Below are positions 25,195 to 33,196 of a stretch of DNA of 64,000 nt, piece after piece. Under the pieces are notes generated by a model. The model saw only the letters and a list, made by a program, of their open reading frames with translations, searched no databases and was not told where the DNA came from. The position numbers were made by a program, and so were the translations under genes. Each line of letters begins with the position of its first letter. Within the stretch, counting starts at the first letter, position 1. This DNA is from Modestobacter sp. VKM Ac-2985 (lineage in GTDB: Bacteria; Actinomycetota; Actinomycetes; Mycobacteriales; Geodermatophilaceae): NCBI RefSeq assembly GCF_026967925.1, contig NZ_JAPVBI010000001.1, forward strand, positions 744,001 to 808,000. The letters run 5' to 3'.

Positions 25195-26162
25195 GCGGGG
25201 TCCTTTCCGCCGGTCGCGGTGTCGGGGACGATCTCGGCCGCCAGGCGGCGCCGGTGGTTGCTGGGGAGGGCGTGGGCGAACGTCACGTCGTTCGTGGTGA
25301 CCTGCAGCGGGCTGTCCTGCGCGTGGCGCAGCAGCAGCACGTCGCCGACGGCCAGGCTCAGCAGGTCACCGGAGGGCACCTCCAGCGGGTTGAACCGCAC
25401 GCTCACGTCGACGGGGACGTCGTTGAGCCGCTCGGTGATCGCCTCGAGCGCGCGCTGCCGCTTGTGCTTGGCGGTGTCCGACAGCTGCGGGGAGGCGGCG
25501 TTGTTCAGCGGGCCGGCGAAGGAGGAGAAGGGCAGCACGAGCGTGACCTCGGGCTCCCGGGCGCCGATCCGCATGCTGTAGGTCGCGACCATGACCGTCT
25601 CGGAACCGGAGGCGGCCTGGGCGAGCTGCGGGTTGTACTCGACAGTGTCCAGCGTCGGCGTCAGTGCGGTGACCGGCGCGAAGGCCTGGCCGAGCTCGTC
25701 GAGCAGCCGGCCCAGCAGGTGCCCGGTGATGGCGCTCTCCATGCCGGTCATCGGCCGGTTCGGCTGGTCGCCGGCGCCGGAGCCGCCGAGCATGTGGTCC
25801 ACCATCGCCATCGCGGAGTCCAGCGGCCAGGCGAGCACGCCCTTGCCGGCCAGCGGCTCGAGGGTGAACGTCGCCGTGAAGTACGACGGCGGCAGGGTGG
25901 CGATGTAGTCGTCGTAGGAGAACTGCTCGATGCCGGTCAGCTCGACCCGGACGCCGGTGCGGAGCAGGGACGTCAGGGTCGTCGTCGCCTGGCGGGCGAA
26001 GGACTCCTGGGTGATCTGCAGGATCCGGACGTGCTCGCGGGACAGCTTCGTCGGGCGACGGAAGTCGTAGGTGCGCGGTTCCCGGCGGCGGGCGCGCCCC
26101 TGCCCCTCAGGGTGCCGGGGGGCGGCGCTCGGGGCGTCGGCCACGGTGTCGGACAGGCTCAC
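25191..26162 (-). CDS. fliM: Flagellar motor switch protein FliM
   Basis: A 323-residue C-ring protein. The core is clear: 'YDFRRPTKLSREHVRIL', 'ITQESFARQATTTLTSLL', 'ATFTLEPLAGKGVLAWPLDSAMAMVDHMLGG' split over the CheC-like middle domain, and a C-terminal SpoA domain ending in 'LSLAVGDVLLLRHAQDSPL'. The GTG at 26162 follows GAGGA. The usual N-terminal CheY-P-binding motif (LSQDEIDALL type) is not recognisable; only LSDTVADAP is present. The predicted promoter ends 8 nt before the GTG, so the mRNA may be leaderless. First gene of fliM-N-O-P-Q-R-flhB. Confidence 0.95.
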   Translation of the reverse strand: MSLSDTVADAPSAAPRHPEGQGRARRREPRTYDFRRPTKLSREHVRILQITQESFARQATTTLTSLLRTGVRVELTGIEQFSYDDYIATLPPSYFTATFTLEPLAGKGVLAWPLDSAMAMVDHMLGGSGAGDQPNRPMTGMESAITGHLLGRLLDELGQAFAPVTALTPTLDTVEYNPQLAQAASGSETVMVATYSMRIGAREPEVTLVLPFSSFAGPLNNAASPQLSDTAKHKRQRALEAITERLNDVPVDVSVRFNPLEVPSGDLLSLAVGDVLLLRHAQDSPLQVTTNDVTFAHALPSNHRRRLAAEIVPDTATGGKDPA

Positions 26163-26170
26163 GCATGTCC

Positions 26171-26200
26171 TCATCGGCGGGGGGTGCGGTGACCCTGACC
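26171..26200 (-). promoter_or_regulatory. Flagellar sigma promoter for fliM operon
   Basis: Reading toward fliM: GGTCA (26200-26196), 17 nt, GCCGATGA (26178-26171). This is an exact match to the two-box motif found upstream of flgB and of the glycosyltransferase gene. The -10-like box resembles the FliA/WhiG class (GCCGATAA). Only 8 nt separate it from the fliM GTG. Confidence 0.75.
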
Positions 26201-26301
26201 GCCGGACACCAGCCGGCGCCGATGTGCTCGGCGCCGGCTGGTGCAGGTGTGTCCCGGTGGGGGAGGAGCGTCGGCCGGGCACACCCGTGAGGTGGTGGAA
26301 C

Positions 26302-26360
26302 GGCCCCCGTGCAGGGTCCCGGCACGAGCGTGCGAGTGCTGGGGGGCAAGGGGGTCCTTC
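26302..26360 (-). repeat. 59-nt structured element after fliL (copy A)
   Basis: This element reaches the fliL stop codon. Across 52 ungapped positions it matches copy B at 28985-29036 at about 42. Both can fold with an outer GGCCCCC/GGGGGTCC stem and an inner stem, here CCGGCAC/GTGCTGG. The inner stem changes in paired fashion between copies. Probably a terminator or 3' mRNA element. Confidence 0.7.
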
Positions 26361-26839
26361 TACTGGGTGACGTACTCCGTGTACCAGAGCTCGTAGACGT
26401 CGCCGTGGTAGGCCTCGATGACCGCCGCCTCGAAGGCGGCCTTCATCGCCTCCCGGTTGGCCTGCACATCGGACAGGGGAGCCCCGGAGAACTGGGAGAT
26501 GGCGATGTCCATCGCCTTCGAGCCATCGGGGGTGGCGCCGCCGCCGTGCCCGCCGCCGCCGGCGTGCTCGTCGTAGGCGAGGGAGAACTGCAGCGTGAAG
26601 CCGAGCTTCAGGTAGCTCCCGCCGGCCAGGTTGATGGCCACCGGTTCCACCGCCAGCACGACGCTGCCCGCCTCCGGCGCGGGTTCGGCCTCGGCCTCGC
26701 CACTGCCGCTGAAGACGAAGAAGTAGGCGGCCGCGCCGAGCGCCAGCACGGCGACCAGCCCCATGATCAGCAGCTTCTTCTTGCCGCCGCCCTTGGCGCC
26801 GTCGACGTCCTCGGGCTCTTCCTTCTTCTTCCTGCTCAT
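26360..26839 (-). CDS. fliL: Flagellar basal-body protein FliL
   Basis: A 159-residue single-pass stator-associated protein. A basic/acidic N-terminus (MSRKKKEEPEDVDGAKGGGK) precedes a helix at about residues 23-45 and a periplasmic-side domain ending 'AFEAAVIEAYHGDVYELWYTEYVTQ', the FliL C-terminal pattern. A His/Gly insertion (HAGGGGHGGG) occurs mid-domain. The ATG overlaps the motB stop by 4 nt. FliL supports stators at high load. The structured element 26302-26360 abuts the stop. Confidence 0.92.
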   Translation of the reverse strand: MSRKKKEEPEDVDGAKGGGKKKLLIMGLVAVLALGAAAYFFVFSGSGEAEAEPAPEAGSVVLAVEPVAINLAGGSYLKLGFTLQFSLAYDEHAGGGGHGGGATPDGSKAMDIAISQFSGAPLSDVQANREAMKAAFEAAVIEAYHGDVYELWYTEYVTQ

Positions 26840-27783
26840 TCCTGGCTCCCCTCGGAGGTCGTGCCGGTGGTCTGGGTGGCTGCCTCGATGCCGGGCAGCA
26901 GTGCGTTGGCCTCCGGGGAGGCGACGGACAGGAGGACGACGTCCACCCGCCGGTTCACGGTCACGTAGCTGGGATCGGTGTCCGGCACGAGCGGCCGGGT
27001 GGAGCTGTAGCCCACTGCCGACATCCGGTCCTGCGCGATGCCGTTGGCGTCGACCAGGTGCCGCAGCACGGTGGTGGCCCGGACCGCGGACAGCTCCCAG
27101 TTCGACGGCCACGGCCCGCCGCGGGTGACCGGGAGGGAGTTCGCGTGGCCCTCGACCCGGACCAGGTTGGGCAGGTCGTTGATCGCCGGCCCCATGGCGT
27201 TCAGCACGGTGACGCCCTGCGGCAGGAGGGCCGCGGACTCCGGGGCGAAGAGCACCGGGTCGGAGACGACGCGCACGACCAGTCCCCGCTCGTCGATGAT
27301 GAACTGGGCGGCCCCGGACTGACCGGCCGCGGCCAGTGCTGCGGCGATCTTGGCCCGTGCTGCCGCGAGCTGGTCGTAGGCCGACTGCGCCTCGGCGCCG
27401 ACGGCCCGGGCCTCGGCCTCGGCGGCGGCGACCGCAGCCGCCTGCTCCGCCTCGGTCTGGGCCGTGCCGTCGATGGCCGCCTCCTGGGCGACCTGGACGG
27501 GCATGAGCGGGCTGTCGTTCTCGGTCGGTGCGTCGATGGCGGCGCCGTCGTTGAGGATGGTGATCGGGGCGCCGCCGCCCTCCCGCGCGCCGGCGGCGAA
27601 GGCGGTGAACTTGGCGGCGTCGATCGAGCTCATCGCGTAGAGCACCACGAAGAGCACGAACAGCAGCGTCATCATGTCGAAGCCGGACACCAACCACCGT
27701 TCGTGGTTCTCGTGCTCCTCGTGCTCCTCGTGCTTCTTGCGGCGGCCCCCACCGTGGCCGCCGTGCCCGCCGCCCTTGCTCAT
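26836..27783 (-). CDS. motB: Flagellar stator protein MotB
   Basis: A 315-residue stator subunit. One helix near residues 33-53 ('SGFDMMTLLFVLFVVLYAMS') holds the proton-binding Asp. The C-terminal ~120 residues form an OmpA-like peptidoglycan-binding domain ('VRVEGHANSLP', 'ELSAVRATTVLRHLVDANGI', 'NRRVDVVLL'). The cytoplasmic tail is His/Glu-rich (HEEHEEHENHE), six His in the first 27 residues, unusual and possibly metal-binding. ATGA-type overlap with motA. Confidence 0.95.
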   Translation of the reverse strand: MSKGGGHGGHGGGRRKKHEEHEEHENHERWLVSGFDMMTLLFVLFVVLYAMSSIDAAKFTAFAAGAREGGGAPITILNDGAAIDAPTENDSPLMPVQVAQEAAIDGTAQTEAEQAAAVAAAEAEARAVGAEAQSAYDQLAAARAKIAAALAAAGQSGAAQFIIDERGLVVRVVSDPVLFAPESAALLPQGVTVLNAMGPAINDLPNLVRVEGHANSLPVTRGGPWPSNWELSAVRATTVLRHLVDANGIAQDRMSAVGYSSTRPLVPDTDPSYVTVNRRVDVVLLSVASPEANALLPGIEAATQTTGTTSEGSQE

Positions 27784-28550
27784 GCCGCCTCGCGCTGCTG
27801 CTCACTGGGCGGCACCAGGGAGCTCAGCTTGGCCCGCACGGTCCGCGGGCTGGTGCCGGCCTGGATCTCCGCGATGCCCTCGACGAGCAGCTCCATCTGC
27901 GCGGCCTGCAGCGCGCTGACCCGCAGGATCTTCGCGCCCATCGGCAGGAACCAGAAGTTGGCCGCCATGACGCCCCACAGCGTGGCGATGAACGCCGCGG
28001 AGACCATCGGGCCCAGCGCCTCGGGGTTGCTCAGGCTGCCCATCACGTTCATCAGGCCGACGATGCAGCCGAGGATGCCGATGGTCGGCGCGTAGCCGCC
28101 CATGTTGTTCATGAACTTGGCGGCGACCTTGTCCTCGGTCTTCTTGGCCGAGATCTCGCCCTCCAGGATGCTGCGCAGGTCCTCGGGGTCGGTGCCGTCG
28201 ATGCTCATCTGCAGCCCGCGCTTCAGGAACGGGTCGTCGATGTCCTTGACCTGCGCCTCCAGCGCGAGCAGCCCTTCCTTGCGGGCCTTCTCGGCGAGGC
28301 TGACCAGGGTCTGGATCTGCTCGGTGGCCGGCGGCACCTTGGCCGGCAGCACGGCCATCTTGAACCAGGTGGGCATCTTCTTCAGGTCGTCCATCGTCTG
28401 GCTGGCCATGGCCGCGCCGAAGGTGGCGACGACGACCAGGACGATCGCCGGGAGGAAGATCAGCGACGTCGGGTCGGCGCCCTCCAGGATCATGAAGACG
28501 ACCAGGGCGATGATGGAGACGACGAACCCGATCAGGGTGGCGGGGTCCAT
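27780..28550 (-). CDS. motA: Flagellar stator protein MotA
   Basis: A 256-residue four-helix stator subunit. Helices at both ends flank a cytoplasmic domain; the family block 'MGGYAPTIGILGCIVGLMNVMGSLSNPEALGPMVSAAFIATLWGVMAAN' (read in parts) contains the conserved Pro and Gly pattern around the ion channel. The cytoplasmic segment carries charged residues expected to touch FliG. It follows flbD by 3 nt. Confidence 0.96.
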   Translation of the reverse strand: MDPATLIGFVVSIIALVVFMILEGADPTSLIFLPAIVLVVVATFGAAMASQTMDDLKKMPTWFKMAVLPAKVPPATEQIQTLVSLAEKARKEGLLALEAQVKDIDDPFLKRGLQMSIDGTDPEDLRSILEGEISAKKTEDKVAAKFMNNMGGYAPTIGILGCIVGLMNVMGSLSNPEALGPMVSAAFIATLWGVMAANFWFLPMGAKILRVSALQAAQMELLVEGIAEIQAGTSPRTVRAKLSSLVPPSEQQREAA

Positions 28551-28553
28551 GGC

Positions 28554-28841
28554 TCAGCGCTCTTCTCGGCTCGGGAACGGCACGACCGAGGAGTCCTCGG
28601 TGCCCTTCACGGTGTGTGCGGTCGGCATCCGGTACTCGCCGCGGTCCATCTGGAAGGCGACCGCCTGGATGCTGGCCCGGTAGTCGCGGACCGCACGGAC
28701 CACCTCGTCGACGGTCTCGGTGACGACGTACTTGGTGTCGTCGCGGAGCGTGACGACGGTGTCGGGGTGGCCCTCCACGCGCTGGATGAGCTCGACGTTG
28801 AGCACGAAGTGCTCGCCGTTGAGGCGCGTCAGACGGATCAC
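28554..28841 (-). CDS. flbD: FlbD-family flagellar protein
   Basis: A 95-residue small cytoplasmic protein with the FlbD core: 'VIRLTRLNGEHFVLNVELIQRVE', 'HPDTVVTLRDDTKYVVTETVDEVV'. FlbD-type proteins of Gram-positive bacteria lie before motA and have no settled role. (This is not the NtrC-like FlbD of Caulobacter.) The GTG at 28841 has GGAG upstream. The C-terminal ~30 residues, with EDSSVVPFPSREER, are an extra tail. First gene of flbD-motA-motB-fliL. Confidence 0.9.
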   Translation of the reverse strand: MIRLTRLNGEHFVLNVELIQRVEGHPDTVVTLRDDTKYVVTETVDEVVRAVRDYRASIQAVAFQMDRGEYRMPTAHTVKGTEDSSVVPFPSREER

Positions 28842-28907
28842 GGGACTGCTCCAGGGGTCGGGTGTGGCGGTGTCGCCACGAACGGGCCTCATCGCGCCGC
28901 AGTCAGG

Positions 28908-28937
28908 TCATCGGCGTGTCGAGGGCGGTGCTTGAGC
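28908..28937 (-). promoter_or_regulatory. Flagellar sigma promoter for flbD-motAB-fliL
   Basis: Reading toward flbD: GCTCA (28937-28933), 17 nt, GCCGATGA (28915-28908). One mismatch from GGTCA-N17-GCCGATGA. The sequence after the first box (AAG) also matches the flagellin promoter at 43573-43602. Leader of about 60 nt to the GTG. Confidence 0.7.
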
Positions 28938-28977
28938 TGAACGGCCCGGCCCCCCCGACGGGGTGACCGGGCCAGAT

Positions 28978-29036
28978 GGCCCCCCTCCAGGGGCCCGCCG
29001 CGAGCTTGCGAGTGGTGGGGAGGAGGGGGGTCCTTC
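28978..29036 (-). repeat. 59-nt structured element after flgE (copy B)
   Basis: Second copy of the element after fliL, one base from the flgE stop codon. The inner stem is CCGCCGC/GTGGTGG, where copy A has CCGGCAC/GTGCTGG, so a G-C pair has become C-G and an A-T pair G-T. Such changes suggest selection on the fold. Probable role: ending transcription or protecting mRNA 3' ends. Confidence 0.7.
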
Positions 29037-29037
29037 A

Positions 29038-30336
29038 TCAGCGCTTGAGCTGGACCAGGTCCTGGAGGATCTCGTCGGAGGTGCTGATCACTCGGCTGTT
29101 GGCCTGGAAGCCGCGCTGGGCGACGATCAGCCCGGTGAACTCCTCGGCCAGGTCGACGTTGGACATCTCCAGCGCCCCGGCCGACAGGCTGCCGCGGCCC
29201 CCGGTGCCGGCCTGCCCGACCAGCGGGTTGCCGGAGTTGTCGCCGGCCCGGAACGAGCTGTTGCCGGCCTTCTCCAGCCCACCGGGGTTGGTGAAGGTGG
29301 CCAGTGCGAGCTGGCCGATGTTCTGCCGCAGCCCGTTGGAGTAGATGCCGACGATCGTGCCGTCGTTGGCCAGCGAGTAGCCCTCCAGGACGCCCATCGC
29401 CGAGCCGCTCTGGGCGGTCGTCTTGGCCGCGGCGTCGCTCTTGCCGCCGAACTGGGTGAGCGAGGACAGGTCGACGACCACGGGCTTGGTCCAGGCCGCG
29501 ACGGCCCCGGTGGGAGCCGCGATGGTGAAGGTGGGGGGCGCCGGGTCGGCGAGCGTGCCGGCGGGGAGGTTCTGCCCGGGGTTGGCCGGGTCGGGATAGG
29601 TGGCGCTGCCGTCGGCGAACTGCAGCTCCACCGCCGTCGGCGTCAACGTCGTCCCGGTGGTGGTGTCGACCAGGTTCACCGACCACCGGTTGGTGGCCGG
29701 GGCGGCCATCTTGGACATGGTGACGCTGACCGCGTGGGCGTTGCCGAGGTCGTCGTACATCTGGATCTGCGAGGTGACGGCCGTGTCCGTGCTCAGCGCC
29801 CCGGCGGAGAGGTTGCCGCTGATCGCCGAACCGGTGGTGGCGACCGGGGCGAGCACCTGGCCGGTCGGGATGCGGAGGGCCTCGATCGGGCCGTTCGGGT
29901 CGACGACGCCCAGGGCGTTGGCCATCCAGCCCTGCAGCTTCGCCCCGTCCGGGGTGACCAGGTTGCCGACGCCGTCGGTGTCGAACGAGCCGGCCCGGGT
30001 GTAGAGCTGCTCGTTGCCGACCTTGGTCATGAAGAAGCCGTCGCCGCTGATCATGAAGTCGCTGGCCCGGCCGGTGTTCTGGGTGGAGCCCTGGCCGAAG
30101 TTCGTGGTGATGCCGGCGACCTTGACGCCCAGCCCGACCTGCGCCGGGTTGGTGCCGGCGACGTCGCCGTTGGGTGCGGAGCCGTTGCGCAGCACCTGGC
30201 TGAGGGTGTCCTCGAAGACGGTCTGGCTGGCCTTGAAGCCGACGGTGTTGACGTTGGCGATGTTGTTGCCGGCGACGTCGAGCTTGGTCTGGTGGGCGCG
30301 CAGGCCGGAGATGGCCGAGAACATGGAACGAAGCAC
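29038..30336 (-). CDS. flgE: Flagellar hook protein FlgE
   Basis: A 432-residue hook protein. It opens with the rod/hook signature 'MFSAISGLRAHQTKLDVAGNNIANVNTVGFKASQ' (split by a GTG-initiated MLRS) and closes with 'EMSNVDLAEEFTGLIVAQRGFQANSRVI', the paired coiled-coil ends that pack in the axial structure. The middle is variable and Thr/Ala-rich. The GTG at 30336 follows AGGAG. It is last in the long flgB-to-flgE run and is followed by the 59-nt element. Confidence 0.95.
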   Translation of the reverse strand: MLRSMFSAISGLRAHQTKLDVAGNNIANVNTVGFKASQTVFEDTLSQVLRNGSAPNGDVAGTNPAQVGLGVKVAGITTNFGQGSTQNTGRASDFMISGDGFFMTKVGNEQLYTRAGSFDTDGVGNLVTPDGAKLQGWMANALGVVDPNGPIEALRIPTGQVLAPVATTGSAISGNLSAGALSTDTAVTSQIQMYDDLGNAHAVSVTMSKMAAPATNRWSVNLVDTTTGTTLTPTAVELQFADGSATYPDPANPGQNLPAGTLADPAPPTFTIAAPTGAVAAWTKPVVVDLSSLTQFGGKSDAAAKTTAQSGSAMGVLEGYSLANDGTIVGIYSNGLRQNIGQLALATFTNPGGLEKAGNSSFRAGDNSGNPLVGQAGTGGRGSLSAGALEMSNVDLAEEFTGLIVAQRGFQANSRVISTSDEILQDLVQLKR

Positions 30337-30380
30337 GGTGGAGCTCCTCGCGATCGGTGTGGGGAGGCGGGGACGCCAGG

Positions 30381-30830
30381 TCAGCGGGTGGTGGTGGTGG
30401 CGGGGGTGGCGACCTCGGGGACGGTGATCTCGGTGATCCGGCCCAGCGGCACCGTCTTCTCGCCGACCACCGCCCGGGGCTCGCTCCCGCCGGTCACGAT
30501 CACCGAGGAGACCGCGCCGGTGACGGTGGTGCCGTCGTCGGCGGTGTAGGCCACGTGCTTGCCGACGAGCGCGCCGGCGCTGAGCGAGCGCTGGAGGGTG
30601 AGCAGCTCGGCGTTCTGCTTGGCGATCTCCTCGAGCTTCTCCACCTGGGTGAAGGTCGCGGTCTGGGCCATGAACTCGCTGCTGCTGGTCGGGTTGCTCG
30701 GGTCCTGGAAGCGCATCTGCGCGACCAGCAGCTTGAGGAAGGTGTCCTTGCCCATCTGGTCCGAGCGGTCGGTCGCGGTGGTCGCGGTGGTGGTCGGCGT
30801 ACCGACGGTCCCGGTGATCGGGGTGGTCAT
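30381..30830 (-). CDS. flgD: Flagellar hook cap protein FlgD
   Basis: A 149-residue hook scaffold protein. The conserved N-terminal block is present: 'MGKDTFLKLLVAQMRFQDPSNPTSSSEFMAQ', then 'FTQVEKLEEIAKQN'. A short beta region follows ('GALVGKHVAYTADDGTTVTGAVSSVIV'). The protein is shorter than E. coli FlgD (231 aa) and lacks the second C-terminal domain, as in many Gram-positives. Confidence 0.94.
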   Translation of the reverse strand: MTTPITGTVGTPTTTATTATDRSDQMGKDTFLKLLVAQMRFQDPSNPTSSSEFMAQTATFTQVEKLEEIAKQNAELLTLQRSLSAGALVGKHVAYTADDGTTVTGAVSSVIVTGGSEPRAVVGEKTVPLGRITEITVPEVATPATTTTR

Positions 30831-30845
30831 CGCACGGTCTCCAGA

Positions 30846-32249
30846 TCAGACGCGGACGTCCACGCCGGCTGACGTGGACTGGTCGGCGGCCGGGGCGGCA
30901 CTGCCACGGCCGAGGGGATCGGTGGTCTGCCCGCTGCCGCGGGAGCCGCCCTGCTGGTCGGGCTGGCCGGAGCGGCCCTGCTGACCGGTCTGGGCGTCGA
31001 AGAGCTGCTGCGCGGTCCGCGCGCCGGTGCCGGCGTCGCCGCCGTCCGCGCCGACCTCGACCCGGCCGGCGGTCAGTCCGGCGCTGTCGAGCTCGCGGCG
31101 CAGGTCGGGCAGGGCGTCCAGCAGCGCCTGCCGGCCGGCCTCGTGCGCGCCGTGCAGGCTCACGTCGAGCACGCCACGGGTGATCGTGACCTGGACCGAC
31201 ACCGGGCCCAGGTCGTCTGGCGTGAGCACCACGGTCATCGTCTGACTGCCGTCCGGGGCGTTGTGCAGCACCGCGAGCTGGCGGCCGAGCTGGGCGGCGA
31301 CGGGGGGCTCCGCCGGGGCCGGCACCGCAGCCCCGGCCGCCGCTGCGGACGCAGCCGCAGCCGGCGTCGGGCCGGGGAGCCCGAACCCGGCATCGGCCTC
31401 GACGGTCGACGGCGCCGGCCCGGTGGCCGCCGGGGTGGGATCGTCCCCGGCGTTCCCCGCCCCGGTGCCCGCCGAGTCCGCGGCCGCACCGGCGGGCAGC
31501 AGCAGCGGCGTCGCCGCGGCGTCGGTGGTGGTCGCCGGGTCGGTACCGGGAGCGCATGCGGTGACCGGGCCAGTCGCGGGGAGCGCCGCCGGAGCACCGG
31601 CCGGATCGACGACGACGATGAGCCCAGCGGCGTCGGCCAGCGCTGCGGTCGCGTCGACAGCGGCCGCAGCGGCGGGGACGGGCGGGGTGGGCAGGAGCGG
31701 GGCGGGCAGCGGCGAACCCGGTGCCGGTGCGGCCGGCGCCGGCCCCGCAGCGGCAGGTACGCCCGGCAGGGGGACGGCGCCGTCGGCGGACTGCCCGGCA
31801 CCGGTGACGGCGCCGATCAGGCCGGCTGCGGCGGCCGTCGTCCCCAGGCCCGCGGTGCTCTCCGCGGTCAGCGGCGCGGCCGCGGCCAGCAGCGCCCACA
31901 GCCCGGGCTGCAGGGGGACCGGCGGAGCAGCGGCGTCGGTGCTGCCGTCGGCGACCTCCGCCGCGGGGTCGGCCGCCGACGGGTCGACCCGGTCGGCGGG
32001 GGCGTCGGTGGGGCGGTCGGGCCGGCCGGTGGGGGAGCGGTCCGGGGTCCGGACGGCGGACCGCTCCGCCGCCCGCTCGGCGGCCCGCTGGGAGGCGTGG
32101 GAGGGGCCGCGCTCGCTGCCGAGCGCGTCGTCGAGGGCGCTGGCGAACGCCGGTGCGCGGTCGCCGGCGGAGGACCGGCCGGAGCCGTGGGTGACGGCAC
32201 CGGATCGGGCCGGGGCCGAGATCACCGGCAGGGTGGTCGGGCTGCTCAT
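30846..32249 (-). CDS. fliK: Flagellar hook-length control protein FliK
   Basis: A 467-residue secreted ruler. Residues ~1-320 are low-complexity Ala/Pro-rich, as expected of FliK. The C-terminal domain is recognisable: 'MTVVLTPDDLGPVSVQVTITRGVLDVSLHG', then 'LLDALPDLRRELDSAGL'. A Gln/Gly-rich tail ends the protein. It interacts with FlhB to switch export. The ATG overlaps the preceding hydrolase stop (ATGA). Confidence 0.88.
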   Translation of the reverse strand: MSSPTTLPVISAPARSGAVTHGSGRSSAGDRAPAFASALDDALGSERGPSHASQRAAERAAERSAVRTPDRSPTGRPDRPTDAPADRVDPSAADPAAEVADGSTDAAAPPVPLQPGLWALLAAAAPLTAESTAGLGTTAAAAGLIGAVTGAGQSADGAVPLPGVPAAAGPAPAAPAPGSPLPAPLLPTPPVPAAAAAVDATAALADAAGLIVVVDPAGAPAALPATGPVTACAPGTDPATTTDAAATPLLLPAGAAADSAGTGAGNAGDDPTPAATGPAPSTVEADAGFGLPGPTPAAAASAAAAGAAVPAPAEPPVAAQLGRQLAVLHNAPDGSQTMTVVLTPDDLGPVSVQVTITRGVLDVSLHGAHEAGRQALLDALPDLRRELDSAGLTAGRVEVGADGGDAGTGARTAQQLFDAQTGQQGRSGQPDQQGGSRGSGQTTDPLGRGSAAPAADQSTSAGVDVRV

Positions 32250-33196
32250 GCGTAGGCCTCCGCGGCTCTGGTGACCTTCTGGACGTAGGACTGGGTCTCG
32301 GGGTAGGGCGGGATGCCGCCGTGGCGCTGCACCGTGCCCGGGCCGGCGTTGTAGGCGGCGAGCGCCAGCTCGGTGGAGCCGAACTGCTTGGTCAGGCTGC
32401 TCAGGTAGCGGGCGGCGCCGTCGATCGAGGACGCGGGGTCGGTGGCGTCCACGCCGAGCCCCGTGGCGGTGGCGGGCATGAACTGCATCAGCCCGGTGGC
32501 GCCTGCGGACGACCTGGCGGAGCTGTTGAACCCGGACTCGGTCTTGGCGACCGCGGCCAGGAGTGCGGGGGAGACGCCGTGCCGGGCCCCGGCCTGGGCG
32601 AAGAGGTCGGCGTAGGGCACCCCGGCGAGGCCGCCGCCGGCCGCGGGGGCGACGGGGGCAGTGCCGGCGCCCTCGGGCAGCACCCGGCGGATCAGGGTCG
32701 GGTCGCCGACGTCCTGGACCTTGACCACGTCGCCGGCCTGCGGGGCGGCGATCATCTTGCCGCCGCCGATGTAGAGCCCGACGTGGTCGATGCCGGGGCG
32801 GGAGGACGTGTTGTCGAAGAACACCAGGTCGCCGGGGAGGGCCTCGGCCAGCGAGGCGACCGGCCGGCCGGCGGTGGCCTGCTGGGCGGAGGTGCGCGGG
32901 ATGGCGATCCCGAGGTCGGCGTAGACCCGCTGGGTGAAGCCGGAGCAGTCCAGGCCGGTCGCCGGGTCGGTGCCGCCCCACTTGTAGGGGACGCCGAGGT
33001 ACTTGGTCGCCGCCCCGACGACCTCGGCGCCGGTGCCGGTCGCTGCGGGGGCCGCCGAGGCCGACGCCGCCGCGCTGCTGCCGGTGAGGCCGGCGGCGGA
33101 GGCCGCGCTGGCCCAGGCGGTCTGCTGGGTCACCGGCGGGGTGAAGCGGGCCTGGATCTGCCCGATCCGGCTGTGCACCGCGATCAGTCCGTCCAC
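32246..33196 (-). CDS. Two-domain wall hydrolase: NlpC/P60 + lytic transglycosylase (FlgJ-like role)
   Basis: A 316-residue protein within the flagellar operon. Residues ~60-170 are NlpC/P60: 'LDCSGFTQRVYADLGI' gives the catalytic Cys and 'GIDHVGLYIGGGKMIAA' the His. Residues ~195-310 are an SLT lytic transglycosylase: 'AVAKTESGFNSSARSSAGATGLMQF' contains the catalytic Glu, and 'LALAAYNAGPGTVQRHGG' is typical. The GTG at 33196 has GGAGG upstream and overlaps fliJ by 13 nt. No clear signal peptide, so export through the flagellar system is plausible. It probably opens peptidoglycan for the rod, as FlgJ does elsewhere. Confidence 0.88.
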   Translation of the reverse strand: MDGLIAVHSRIGQIQARFTPPVTQQTAWASAASAAGLTGSSAAASASAAPAATGTGAEVVGAATKYLGVPYKWGGTDPATGLDCSGFTQRVYADLGIAIPRTSAQQATAGRPVASLAEALPGDLVFFDNTSSRPGIDHVGLYIGGGKMIAAPQAGDVVKVQDVGDPTLIRRVLPEGAGTAPVAPAAGGGLAGVPYADLFAQAGARHGVSPALLAAVAKTESGFNSSARSSAGATGLMQFMPATATGLGVDATDPASSIDGAARYLSSLTKQFGSTELALAAYNAGPGTVQRHGGIPPYPETQSYVQKVTRAAEAYA

